Source of the DNA: Pseudoalteromonas apostichopi
Lineage (GTDB): Bacteria > Pseudomonadota > Gammaproteobacteria > Enterobacterales > Alteromonadaceae
Length of the DNA: 64,000 nucleotides
Direction: 5' to 3'
Assembly (NCBI RefSeq): GCF_030297135.1
Contig: NZ_AP028066.1
Coordinates: 682,001-746,000, forward strand
This document shows, one piece after another, positions 52,439 through 61,167 of this stretch. The position numbers and the translations under genes are program-made. The notes beneath the pieces are model-generated. The model was given only the letters and a program-made list of their open reading frames with translations, did not search any database and was not told the DNA's origin. Every line of letters begins with the position of its first letter. Position 1 is the first letter of the stretch.

Positions 52439-53248
52439 ATGATGTTGTCGCAGTTACAAGAGCTGTTTCAGCGTATCGATAAAAGTAAAATTTTTCAATC
52501 ATTTGTTATCGCTGTCATTGTTATTTCAGCACTAACAGTAGGTGCACATACCTATTCATTACATCCTACAGCTGAGCTTGCTTTACATTGGATGGACGTA
52601 GGTATCACGGTATTCTTTTTAGTTGAACTAGTGATCCGTTTTATCGCAAGCCGTGGCTTTAAAGATTTTTTCAGCAAAGGTTGGAATATTTTTGATTTCA
52701 TAATCGTGGTCGGTAGCCTTTACCCTGCAGCTGGATCAACAATTTTTATCGCTCGATTACTGCGTATTTTCCGCGTGCTGCGACTAGTCTCTATGATCCC
52801 AGAGCTTAGACTGCTGGTTAACTCGCTTTTAAAAGCTATTCCGCAAATGGGCTATATTGCCCTACTTATGTTTGTGATTTTTTATATTTATGCCGCTATG
52901 GGTAGCATGCTGTTTGCTGATATAAACCCTGTATTATGGGGCGATGTATCTATTTCTATGCTCACCCTATTTAGGATTGCAACGTTCGAGGATTGGACTG
53001 ATGTCATGTATGAGACCATGGCTGTGTATGAACTCAGCTGGATTTTCTACCTAACGTTTATCTTCTTAACTGCCTTTGTATTTTTAAACATGATGGTGGG
53101 TGCAATTTTAGAAGTCATGTCTGAAGAGCATCGCAACGCTCGAGAAGAGCAAACATCTGATGCCGACATGCCTGCAACCAAGGGACAAATTGCTCAGCTA
53201 CAAGCTGAAATGGCCGAACTAAAACAATTACTAAAAGAAAAGCAGTAA
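52439..53248 (+). CDS. Voltage-gated-type cation channel (one-domain, six helices)
   Basis: A 270-residue channel of the bacterial Nav/NaChBac plan. Six membrane helices; S4 carries spaced Arg (FIARLLRIFRVLRLVSMIPELR). The selectivity filter is TFEDWTD (residues 182-188) between two pore helices, where NaChBac has TLESWAS. A coiled-coil C-terminal tail (residues about 240-270) should hold the tetramer. ATG at 52439 has AAGGG eight bases upstream (52442 is also ATG). The extra Asp in the filter could favour Ca2+. Confidence 0.82.
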   Translation: MMLSQLQELFQRIDKSKIFQSFVIAVIVISALTVGAHTYSLHPTAELALHWMDVGITVFFLVELVIRFIASRGFKDFFSKGWNIFDFIIVVGSLYPAAGSTIFIARLLRIFRVLRLVSMIPELRLLVNSLLKAIPQMGYIALLMFVIFYIYAAMGSMLFADINPVLWGDVSISMLTLFRIATFEDWTDVMYETMAVYELSWIFYLTFIFLTAFVFLNMMVGAILEVMSEEHRNAREEQTSDADMPATKGQIAQLQAEMAELKQLLKEKQ

Positions 53249-53276
53249 CATTTTAAGAGGTTAGTTTTTAGATATT

Positions 53277-53297
53277 AGGCGCTAGGACCTAGCGCCT
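53277..53297. terminator. Bidirectional terminator between convergent genes
   Basis: AGGCGCTAGG-A-CCTAGCGCCT is an almost perfect 21-bp palindrome followed by T-rich sequence to the right and A-containing sequence to the left. Confidence 0.65.
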
Positions 53298-53302
53298 TTA
53301 AT

Positions 53303-53683
53303 TTATCCTCTTTTTTCTACTTTCCATGGTGGGTTTAAGCGGTTCTCTCCGGCCCAATACAATTTAATTTTATTACCTGATGGATCTTTTAAAATTGCTT
53401 CTTTCCATAGGTAGCGTTGTGCTGTTGGAGGCTGCTCAAAGTTAATGCCTTTTTCAACAAGGCTTGCGTAGAGATCATCGAGCTGCTCATGTTCAAAATA
53501 AATTACCGCATGATTATTATAATTATCGGTTTCTAATGATAGCGAAAATGTGGCATCACCATCAGGGCATTGAAAGCGTGCGTAATGCGGGGTATCCACT
53601 ATCTGAATCATTCCCAGTGTTAAGTAAAAAGCCACCGCTTCATTCATATCCTTTACAGGTAACGTCACCTGATTGAGCTTCAT
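53303..53683 (-). CDS. VOC-family protein
   Basis: A 126-residue glyoxalase/bleomycin-resistance-fold protein: QVTLPVKDMNEAVAFYLTLGM, a central HAVIYFE, then ILKDPSGNKIKLYWA. This is a single VOC module set; the metal-ligand positions are Gln/His and Glu-like, but the first site reads L.QVT rather than His, so catalytic metal binding is uncertain. ATG at 53683 has GGAA seven bases upstream. Confidence 0.78.
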   Translation of the reverse strand: MKLNQVTLPVKDMNEAVAFYLTLGMIQIVDTPHYARFQCPDGDATFSLSLETDNYNNHAVIYFEHEQLDDLYASLVEKGINFEQPPTAQRYLWKEAILKDPSGNKIKLYWAGENRLNPPWKVEKRG

Positions 53684-53756
53684 TTTCAATTCCAATGTAA
53701 TTCAATATTCGTTATGTCAGCATATCGCGAACAGCAAATTAAGCAAAAGATAAGTG

Positions 53757-53902
53757 ACGAGTTAGCGAGTTACAAGTTGCGAGAGTAAAGTCAGTAAGAG
53801 TTTGTAGGAGGCGTTTTAACGCCGAACATCTAAATTCACGGCAGAAGCCGTTCCTTCATGAAAATGCTCAAGGTTTTATCACCATAAATAACAACCTACA
53901 AA
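53757..53902 (+). repeat. Composite palindromic repeat, copy 2
   Basis: Contains the 25-bp block TGTAGGAGGCGTTTTAACGC.. (53803-53827), then CACGGCAGAAGCCGTTCC, then a CACCATAAATAACAACCTAC end. Preceded by degenerate GTTGCGAG words. No gene is present. Confidence 0.75.
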
Positions 53903-53904
53903 GA

Positions 53905-54588
53905 CTAACCATTGGTTAAAACTAATTGAGATGAATTGTCTGTTTGAATAAACAATACTCTTGTCATTGTTGAACCTGATTCATCTTTTGATGTGTTTTT
54001 GAAAAGGTAGTTTTCATCAAAAGTTCTCAACTTATCAAGATCAAAATCAGAGTTAGCCTCATGGTGAAATGACATAGCACAGACTTTACCTCTGCAAGCA
54101 AAGTCTTCGGCATAAACATCGTTTGTGCGAATTTGATTCAACATTTCGAGCAACTTAACTTCTCTTTCTATTGAATTATCTGTTTCTTCAGTAACTCGTA
54201 CATTATTCAAAAAGTCATGAAATTCAGGAATTGTGATTGCGCCAAATACGCTTTGCTGTTTAATTTGCCCATTATCAGTGATGAATGAATTGGTAACAGA
54301 TTCTGATGATGAAAAATGTCTATCGGCTAAATTAGTCTTTAGACCTGTATCTTCACTAACCATATTAGCTTCAGGCTCTGAACTCACTAATTGTTTATCT
54401 GGAATAGTGCTCTGGTGTATGTCTTTGTTATTCGTCAAAACCACTTCTTTATTGGAATCACTAATAACTTGGCTCTCTATTGTGGTAGCAGTCATCTCAG
54501 TTTCGCTGCTAGATGAGGTCACCAAATAAGTTAATAGCGAACTGATAGCAACCAAAATTAAAACTGTAAACCCATTTAGTTTAACCAT
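53905..54588 (-). CDS. Single-pass membrane-anchored protein, unknown function
   Basis: A 227-residue protein. One N-terminal membrane segment (about 7-24), a long Ser/Thr/Asp/Glu-rich linker (25-110), and a C-terminal domain of about 110 residues with a conserved-looking FACRGKVCAMSFHHE motif (two Cys four apart, followed by His-His). Polar N-linker and codon use suggest an accessory gene. It is framed on both sides by copies of the composite repeat. No family recognised. Confidence 0.6.
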   Translation of the reverse strand: MVKLNGFTVLILVAISSLLTYLVTSSSSETEMTATTIESQVISDSNKEVVLTNNKDIHQSTIPDKQLVSSEPEANMVSEDTGLKTNLADRHFSSSESVTNSFITDNGQIKQQSVFGAITIPEFHDFLNNVRVTEETDNSIEREVKLLEMLNQIRTNDVYAEDFACRGKVCAMSFHHEANSDFDLDKLRTFDENYLFKNTSKDESGSTMTRVLFIQTDNSSQLVLTNG

Positions 54589-54665
54589 TGAAAATCCTTT
54601 TATTTTTAAACCTTAATCCATTGAAAATACAATAGATTAATTTGTATGACAAGTAATAGTTTTTA

Positions 54666-54908
54666 GTTTGCGCGTCAGAAGAGTAAAGTTAGCAAGCTAC
54701 AAGGGGAAAGTGTGTAGGAGGCGTTTCAACGCCGAACAAGTAGCAGCGATTTTATATCGCGTCCCAGAGCCTGAATCCTAGCGCCCAATGTTTTCTATCG
54801 TAGGCGTGAAACTTGTTTCGCGCGTTTGTTTATAAGAGCCGTTCAAGGCCGAACATTTATGATTCACGGTTATTGTCGCCATAAATAACGACCTACATAG
54901 CTTATACC
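54666..54908 (+). repeat. Composite palindromic repeat, copy 3
   Basis: Contains the 25-bp unit at 54713-54737, the 36-bp unit at 54796-54831 (identical inverted copy at 43607-43642), a GAGCCGTTC..GAACA module and the terminal GTCGCCATAAATAACGACCTACA-type module. No gene is present. Confidence 0.8.
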
Positions 54909-54912
54909 GTTC

Positions 54913-55347
54913 CTACACGAGCTCCATGTGCAATATTGGAAATGGTTTACCCATATCATCTAAGGGCGAGCGTGAGGCAACTTTAAAGCCCATATGCTGA
55001 TAAAAGCCAACTGCAAGTGGGTTTTGCTCATTGACATCCACTTTGTTGGCTGCTAATTGCTCAACCGCATAGTTCAAGAGTACTTTACCTATCCCCTTAC
55101 CTCTTGCGGCATCTAAAATGAACAACATTTCAATTTTGCTATCGTGAACACCAACAAAACCTAAAATTGCTTTATGTTCATCCTTTATGCACTTCAAAGT
55201 AACATTTGGAAAAGCCTGCTCAATGATAATGGGCTTAAAAAAGGCTATGTCGTCTTCTGTTATAAAATCATGTGTCGCTCGAACTGAGTTTTCCCATACA
55301 CTAAGTAGTTCTGGGAAATCTTCAGTGTTCACACTTTCTATTTTCAT
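54913..55347 (-). CDS. GNAT acetyltransferase, YjaB-like
   Basis: A 144-residue protein matching E. coli YjaB in pattern: LLSVWENSVRATHDFIT, then IEMLFILDAARGKGIGKVLL (acetyl-CoA loop), VDVNEQNPLAVGFYQHMGFKV, RSPLDDMGKPFPILHMEL. YjaB-type enzymes acetylate protein lysines. ATG at 55347 has AAGGA six bases upstream; ATG at 55353 overlaps the stop of the upstream EAL gene. The two genes are coupled. Confidence 0.85.
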   Translation of the reverse strand: MKIESVNTEDFPELLSVWENSVRATHDFITEDDIAFFKPIIIEQAFPNVTLKCIKDEHKAILGFVGVHDSKIEMLFILDAARGKGIGKVLLNYAVEQLAANKVDVNEQNPLAVGFYQHMGFKVASRSPLDDMGKPFPILHMELV

Positions 55348-55349
55348 TG

Positions 55350-56882
55350 TCATCCTTGCTGGCCATCCAGTGCTTTATTTAGCTCGGTTAATGGTAAAGA
55401 CTTATAAAAATACCAACCTTGAATTTGATGATTAGGATTAAAAGCTTTTATGAAGTTATATTCTTCAAACACCTCAACCCCTTCAAAAATGACCAAGCGA
55501 TTAAGATTTGTAACCAGAGACATAATGGCTAATACCATATCCTGTTTAAATTCATCCGTTATTGATTGTGTTAATATTTTATCAATTTTAATGATGTCGA
55601 AGTTAATTTCAGTGAGCCACACAAGGTTAGATACTCCTGTTCCAAAATCATCAAGGGCAATAATAAAGCCATAGTGCTTTGCCCGTGTTGCAAAGTTAGA
55701 TAACTCTTCAAGTGGCAAACCTATTCGCTCTGTAATTTCTATTTTTACTTGCTGCGGCTTTATTTTATAACTCATACAAAGTTCGTATAGGTTATCTAAA
55801 TACTCTGAAGTTTTAATTTCGTACGCATTAACATTAATCGCAACTGTGAACTCGGGATCCCTATGTAAAATAGCTGAAAGCTCTGCAAATGCTCTTTTAA
55901 CTAAGTCATATGCTAAGGTTGAGTACAAGCCTAACTGTTCTGCGATACTTAAGAAAAGTTCAGGTGATACATTTCCATGAACGGCGTCTTTCCACCTAAC
56001 TAGGCTCTCCACACCAATTATTTTATTATTTTTTAGCTCAATTATTGGTTGGTACTCTAAATATAATTCACCGTTTTTTATAGCTTTACGCAACCTAAAC
56101 TCGATTGAAGAGTTCTTATCAAAATATGAAATAACAGAATAAGCAATTAAAAAACTTATTAACCCGATTAAACAAATAAGTGATGACGAGATAAAAATTG
56201 GTAAATAAAGTAGGCCTGGACGATTATTTAGCGTCTCTACGCAGTATTCGAATTTTGAACTGCAAATTTTTAATTCCTGAGAATTTAATAACGTATCTTT
56301 TTTGAACTGATACTCAGATTTGTAGTTATGGAAAGTATGGCTCTCATTTTTTGAAATAATTTTATAAGAAAACCCTTTTTCAAGATGGTCAAAACTCTTA
56401 AATGGTTCATTAATTGTGAAAGCAATCACGTTGTCTTTTTTTGTTATATCGTATCTAGCTGGAACTGGGAAAATATTCCCTACCTTCGAAGCGAATTGAT
56501 ACCCCGAGGAAGAACTATAAAACTCTCTTGCAAATAAAATTGGAGTTTCAAATTGTCCCCAGTTTGCTGAACAACCGACCTTACCATCAAAAATTAGACC
56601 TAAGTCATGAGTGTATTCATATTTTGAAAGAATTATACGTAATGTGTTGATGGAATCAGAGTCACATCTATTAGGAGATAGCGTTGCGACTTCTTGGATA
56701 GAAGCCACTATATCATTCGATATATTTTCTGCTTTAGTTAATAGAGATTCAGCAAACTGCTTTTGATGATTTACTTGAAGGTAGCTTATGAGGAGGTGGA
56801 GACTCAGCGTAAAAAATAGCATGATAAAAACTATATAAATAGTTTGTTTGTTATTGTTTAGCTGAAATATTTTTCCCTGCAT
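55350..56882 (-). CDS. CSS-motif/EAL cyclic-di-GMP phosphodiesterase (PdeC-like)
   Basis: A 510-residue membrane protein. Helix 1 (about 16-35), a periplasmic CSS-type domain with RCDSDS and VGCSANWG, helix 2 (about 228-250), then an EAL domain (260-505). Catalytic residues look intact: ESLVRW (EAL variant with Ser), INVNA, EITER, ALDDFGTG, IKIDK and FEGVE. It should hydrolyse c-di-GMP, with activity tuned by the redox state of the periplasmic Cys pair, as in E. coli PdeC. The YjaB-like gene overlaps its stop. Confidence 0.88.
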   Translation of the reverse strand: MQGKIFQLNNNKQTIYIVFIMLFFTLSLHLLISYLQVNHQKQFAESLLTKAENISNDIVASIQEVATLSPNRCDSDSINTLRIILSKYEYTHDLGLIFDGKVGCSANWGQFETPILFAREFYSSSSGYQFASKVGNIFPVPARYDITKKDNVIAFTINEPFKSFDHLEKGFSYKIISKNESHTFHNYKSEYQFKKDTLLNSQELKICSSKFEYCVETLNNRPGLLYLPIFISSSLICLIGLISFLIAYSVISYFDKNSSIEFRLRKAIKNGELYLEYQPIIELKNNKIIGVESLVRWKDAVHGNVSPELFLSIAEQLGLYSTLAYDLVKRAFAELSAILHRDPEFTVAINVNAYEIKTSEYLDNLYELCMSYKIKPQQVKIEITERIGLPLEELSNFATRAKHYGFIIALDDFGTGVSNLVWLTEINFDIIKIDKILTQSITDEFKQDMVLAIMSLVTNLNRLVIFEGVEVFEEYNFIKAFNPNHQIQGWYFYKSLPLTELNKALDGQQG

Positions 56883-56987
56883 GTTCTACTTTAGGTTTGA
56901 TAATACCAACATAAAAACTAACCTTTAATCTCTATTTAATCAACAAAAAAGGGACAAGGTTAGTATCCAAGCATAATTCTAACTACT

Positions 56988-58946
56988 CTAAACTTTAAAC
57001 TTACCTACTAAATCAGTAAGCGTGTTCGATAATAAGTTTAGTTTCTCTCCGTTGCCTCTTGCACTTTCAGCAATTTCGCTGACATCATCCGCCGCGTTTT
57101 TAATCTCTACCACATTACGATTAATGTCTTCAGCTACATGCTGTTGCTCTTCAGCTGCTGTCGCGATTTGTGTATTCAAATCGCTAATATTAACAATTGA
57201 CGCGGTTATTTCACTAAATTGTTGCTGTGCTGAATGGGCTAACTCAACTGTTTTATTTGTGCGGTTTAAGCTGGTTGTCATTTCTTTTGACACTTGATCA
57301 GACATCTTTCGTAAGGAGTCTAATTGGCTTGCAATTTCTTCTGTTGATTCAGATGTTCTTTGTGATAATGCACGAACCTCATCCGCAACAACCGCAAAGC
57401 CTCGGCCATGGTCGCCCGCCCTCGCCGCTTCAATTGCCGCATTTAATGCTAATAAATTGGTTTGTTCTGCAATCCCTCTTATTACGCTCAATATCGACAT
57501 GATGTTTTCACTTTCAGCATCAAGTTGGTTTATATCTTGAGTTGCTTTAGTGATCACTTCAGACAAAGATACAACGCTATCAACAGTCTGAGAAATAACA
57601 CTTTGTCCAAGCTCTGAGGCTTGTTGAGTTTGCGATGCAAGCTCAGCTGCATTTGCACAACTGGCAGAGACCTCATTAGCAGTCGCTGCCATTTCATTAA
57701 TCGCTGTGGCCGCCATTTCAAGAGCTTGTTGTTGCTGCGATGTTGAGCCTGACAGTTGTGCGGCCTGTGATGATGTTTGTGCGGAGGTATCACTCACATT
57801 TTGAGCGCAATCATTAATTTGCGTAACTAAATCCGATATCAGGTTCAAAAATAAATTAAAGCTGTTTGCTAATTTGGCCGTTTCATCACGTGTTTTAATA
57901 ACCAAACGTTTCGTTAAATCACCACCACCTTGCGATATTTCTGTCAGGCCATCACTTACTTCAACAATAGGTGCTGAAATTAATTTAGAAATGTAGCTAG
58001 CAACTAGAATGAATACAGCAATCAGAATTGCACTGATGACTAAAATAGTAATCGTCATTGCATTTGCGGCACTCATCACTTCAGATTTTTCAACTAAGCC
58101 TATAAATTTCCAGCCTAGTTTTTGTGAGGTATAAATATTCGCTAAGTAATCTTTACCATTAATGTCTATTTCAAATTGACCATGATTATTCTCAGCGAGC
58201 TGCTTGTATTTTCCGTTATTGACTTGTGCTAGCTGCTTAAACCTGTAATCAGCATTTTTAACGTCAACGAGTACATTGCCACTGTCTTCAATCAGCATTA
58301 AATAGCCAGTTTCACCAAGTTTAATGTTCGCAATAATATCGGTAAGCCCCTGCAAGGATACATCCATGCCTTGCACACCAATAAACTCGCCCTCTTCTTT
58401 AATTGCCTTAACAGTAGAAACAATTACCATGTCATCTACTGCCCAATAATAGGCATTGGTTCTTACTGTTTTACCATTTGCAGCTTTACCTGTTTCGTAC
58501 CATGGCCTAACTCTTGGGTCATAATTTGCTGTTACTTCACCCTCTGGCCATTGAATATAACCACCTTGTTCATTACCCATGTAGATATAAGCAAGTCCCG
58601 GGTGGGTTACGCCAAAGTGATCAAACAAACTAAAAGCGTTTTTTTCGGTGCTACTGCCACTTAAATGATCAAGCATCTCTGCATTAGGTGATTGCATATG
58701 GGTTTTAACGCCTTGCTTGGCGTCTAAGATAGCGGTATGAGAAGCAAGGTAATCGACATTTTTCTCAATTTCTGCAAAAAACATACTGATACCATTATCG
58801 ACTTGTCTGGCTTCTCTTTCACTAAGCTCGGCAAAATTGTCGAGAGCTTGTTGTCTTGTTTGTGTAATTACAAGCGCAGCAATGATGATCAGCGGCAGCG
58901 CGATGGCTGTTGCAAAAGCGAGCTTTAATTTTTTTGAGATATTCAT
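56988..58946 (-). CDS. Methyl-accepting chemotaxis protein with dCache sensor
   Basis: A 652-residue chemoreceptor. Membrane helix at about 10-30, a double Cache sensor (35-290) with the RVRPWYETGKAANG...NAYYWAVDDM pattern typical of amino-acid-type dCache domains, second helix (about 300-322), HAMP (323-377) and the signalling hairpin with the conserved tip VIRGIAEQTNLLALNAAIEAARAG. No C-terminal CheR tether is visible. Single gene; ligand not determinable. Confidence 0.92.
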   Translation of the reverse strand: MNISKKLKLAFATAIALPLIIIAALVITQTRQQALDNFAELSEREARQVDNGISMFFAEIEKNVDYLASHTAILDAKQGVKTHMQSPNAEMLDHLSGSSTEKNAFSLFDHFGVTHPGLAYIYMGNEQGGYIQWPEGEVTANYDPRVRPWYETGKAANGKTVRTNAYYWAVDDMVIVSTVKAIKEEGEFIGVQGMDVSLQGLTDIIANIKLGETGYLMLIEDSGNVLVDVKNADYRFKQLAQVNNGKYKQLAENNHGQFEIDINGKDYLANIYTSQKLGWKFIGLVEKSEVMSAANAMTITILVISAILIAVFILVASYISKLISAPIVEVSDGLTEISQGGGDLTKRLVIKTRDETAKLANSFNLFLNLISDLVTQINDCAQNVSDTSAQTSSQAAQLSGSTSQQQQALEMAATAINEMAATANEVSASCANAAELASQTQQASELGQSVISQTVDSVVSLSEVITKATQDINQLDAESENIMSILSVIRGIAEQTNLLALNAAIEAARAGDHGRGFAVVADEVRALSQRTSESTEEIASQLDSLRKMSDQVSKEMTTSLNRTNKTVELAHSAQQQFSEITASIVNISDLNTQIATAAEEQQHVAEDINRNVVEIKNAADDVSEIAESARGNGEKLNLLSNTLTDLVGKFKV

Positions 58947-59229
58947 AGCATACTTCCAACTAGGTACTTAAGAAAATATAGTGAGGCCTTGGAAGTTCAG
59001 CAAATAAATAAGTGTTTATTTTTATGGGGCAAAATAGATTGGGCTAATAAAATCAATGTGCAGTTTATGGCTATTTTTATTGTCTATACCCAAAACTTAC
59101 CTTCATAGATATGTCATTTAGTTGACAGGAACATGGAATGTACTAACTTTAGCCTTAGTAATTAACATGCTTTTAACAAAACCATGCTAGGTACTTTCCA
59201 ACCAATTGGCAGCATTTGCTGGATGCAAA

Positions 59230-59841
59230 TTAGCTGCCTATTCCTACTTCGTGTTTTAGCATATAGCTAAGTAAAGCCTGACAATCAGGGTGCTTATCGG
59301 CCTTTAACCCAGCTACTACACCTTGCTGATCCGCCGCCGATTTATGCTGGCCTAACTTTTCTTTTGCCTGAATTGAGTCAAGTTCAATTTTAATGCCTAC
59401 AATTCCCCGCAGTAACTTTGCTTGATAATCATCTGGTAGCAAACTGGTATCGTTTAAAATACTTGGCTCGTATTGCCTAATTAGCTCATCTAGGCAAGCT
59501 AAGGTGTTTTCATCATCAAGATATGCAACCTTACCCTTGGCATGAACCACAGCATAATTCCATGTCGATACAGCAGGCTTTTCTGCATACCATGTCGGAG
59601 ATATATAACTATGAGGCCCATTAAAAACCACTAATACCCGAGTATTTTGCAAGCTTTTACCATGACCATTTGCCCGTGAAACATGACCATATAAGGTACC
59701 AAACTCGCCCTCATCGGGTTTATAAACTAATGGTAAATGAGTTGCCTCAAACTCACTATCAACCATTAATGCAAAGCTGTAGGTTTTAATAAACTGCGAC
59801 ACTCTTTCGGGTGTCATTTTCCATTTACTAGGCGTGTGCAT
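59230..59841 (-). CDS. paiB: PaiB-like FMN-binding protein
   Basis: A 203-residue protein of the PaiB family (split-barrel flavin-binding fold). THLPLVYKP, GTLYGHVSRANGH, LVVFNGPHSYISPTWYAEKPAVSTWNYAVVHAKG and the later LRGIVGIKIELDSIQAKEKLGQHKS are all hallmarks. PaiB is called a negative regulator in Bacillus but lacks an HTH; a role in flavin or protease control is inferred there. Monocistronic, upstream of a terminator of asd. Confidence 0.9.
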   Translation of the reverse strand: MHTPSKWKMTPERVSQFIKTYSFALMVDSEFEATHLPLVYKPDEGEFGTLYGHVSRANGHGKSLQNTRVLVVFNGPHSYISPTWYAEKPAVSTWNYAVVHAKGKVAYLDDENTLACLDELIRQYEPSILNDTSLLPDDYQAKLLRGIVGIKIELDSIQAKEKLGQHKSAADQQGVVAGLKADKHPDCQALLSYMLKHEVGIGS

Positions 59842-59858
59842 TACTTTCCTTTAGTGCT

Positions 59859-59886
59859 AAAAAAGGCCAGCAAGCTGCTAGCCTTA
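59859..59886 (-). terminator. Rho-independent terminator of asd
   Basis: On the minus strand AAGGCTAGC pairs with GCTGGCCTT (one mismatch) and is followed by a T-run. It lies between asd and paiB. Confidence 0.75.
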
Positions 59887-59902
59887 ATGTTGAGTTGTGT
59901 GA

Positions 59903-61021
59903 TTAATGTTGACCATCAACAATAATGCGTAACATGCGACGAAGTGGCTCTGCAGCACCCCATAACAGTTGATCACCAACCGTAAACGCGCTGATATATT
60001 CAGGGCCCATCGCTAATTTACGAATACGACCAACAGGAATAGACAGTGTGCCAGTTACTTTTACAGGTGTTAAGTCTGTAGCAGAAATGTCACGGTCATT
60101 AGGGATCACTTTTACCCACTCATTGTGAGAAGCAAGAATTTCTTCAATTTTCTCAACGCTAATGTCTTTGCGAAGCTTAATTGTCATTGCTTGTGAGTGA
60201 CAACGCATTGCACCAATGCGAACACATAAGCCATCAACAGGGATAGGTTGTTCGCTGCTGCCTAAAATTTTGTTTGCTTCAACTTGCGCTTTCCACTCTT
60301 CTTTACTTTGACCACTTGGCATTGGTACATCAATCCAAGGAATGAGGCTACCTGCTAAAGGCACACCAAACTGGTCTTGCGGTAAATCGCTTGAGGCAAT
60401 TTTTTCGGTGACTAATTTGTCAATTTCAAGAATAGCAGCGTTAGGATCAGCAAGCTTATCAGCAACGGTTTCGTGAATTGCACCCATTTGTGCAATTAAT
60501 TCTTTCATGTTGCGAGCACCTGCACCAGAAGCCGCTTGATATGTCATTGGGCTAACCCATTCAATCAAGTCTTGCTCAAATAAACCGCCAAGTGCTAATA
60601 ACATAAGTGATACGGTACAGTTACCGCCAACATAAGTTTTAACGCCTTGCTCTAGGCCCGCTGTGATAACATCTTTATTTACCGGGTCAAGCACAATAAT
60701 ACTATCGTCACTCATGCGCAGTGCCGATGCAGCATCAATCCAGTAACCTTGCCAACCTGATTCGCGTAATTGCGGGTAAACGGCTTTGGTATAATCACCG
60801 CCTTGGCAAGTGACAATAATATCCATCTTTGCAAGCTCAGAAATATCATTGGCATCTAAAAGCGGTTTAGCTGGGCCAGCAAGATCAGGACCTAATTGAC
60901 CGGTTTGAGAGGTGGTGAAAAAAGTCGTGTCGATATTAGAAAAATCATTTTCTTGCTGCATACGTTCTAATAACACAGAGCCAACCATGCCCCGCCAACC
61001 GACTAATCCTACTTTTTTCAT
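59903..61021 (-). CDS. asd: Aspartate-semialdehyde dehydrogenase
   Basis: A 372-residue enzyme that reduces aspartyl-4-phosphate to aspartate semialdehyde, for lysine, methionine, threonine and diaminopimelate synthesis. NADP-binding GLVGWRGMVGSVL, catalytic C135 in GGNCTVSLM, the TYQAASGAG active-site segment and CVRIGAMRCHSQA with the acid-base His. Gram-negative type (E. coli-like length and loops). The frame is open to 61045 but ATG at 61021 gives the family start and has GGAA seven bases upstream. Confidence 0.95.
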   Translation of the reverse strand: MKKVGLVGWRGMVGSVLLERMQQENDFSNIDTTFFTTSQTGQLGPDLAGPAKPLLDANDISELAKMDIIVTCQGGDYTKAVYPQLRESGWQGYWIDAASALRMSDDSIIVLDPVNKDVITAGLEQGVKTYVGGNCTVSLMLLALGGLFEQDLIEWVSPMTYQAASGAGARNMKELIAQMGAIHETVADKLADPNAAILEIDKLVTEKIASSDLPQDQFGVPLAGSLIPWIDVPMPSGQSKEEWKAQVEANKILGSSEQPIPVDGLCVRIGAMRCHSQAMTIKLRKDISVEKIEEILASHNEWVKVIPNDRDISATDLTPVKVTGTLSIPVGRIRKLAMGPEYISAFTVGDQLLWGAAEPLRRMLRIIVDGQH

Positions 61022-61167
61022 TGTTTGTTCCACTGTTTGATTCATTCAAATTACCTAAACTGTTAAAAATTAAAGTCCATTGCGTGAGAATTTAATTTTT
61101 ACAGAAGTAATCTAGCATTGCGGCCCAAGCAAAACCAGCGCAAACCGAGTAACATCAAAATTTTTCA

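Noticed and set aside
59085..59105. TATACCCAAAACTTACC near the MCP upstream region, similar to the MITE end
   Set aside because: Only about the first 11 bases match and no partner inverted repeat is found nearby.
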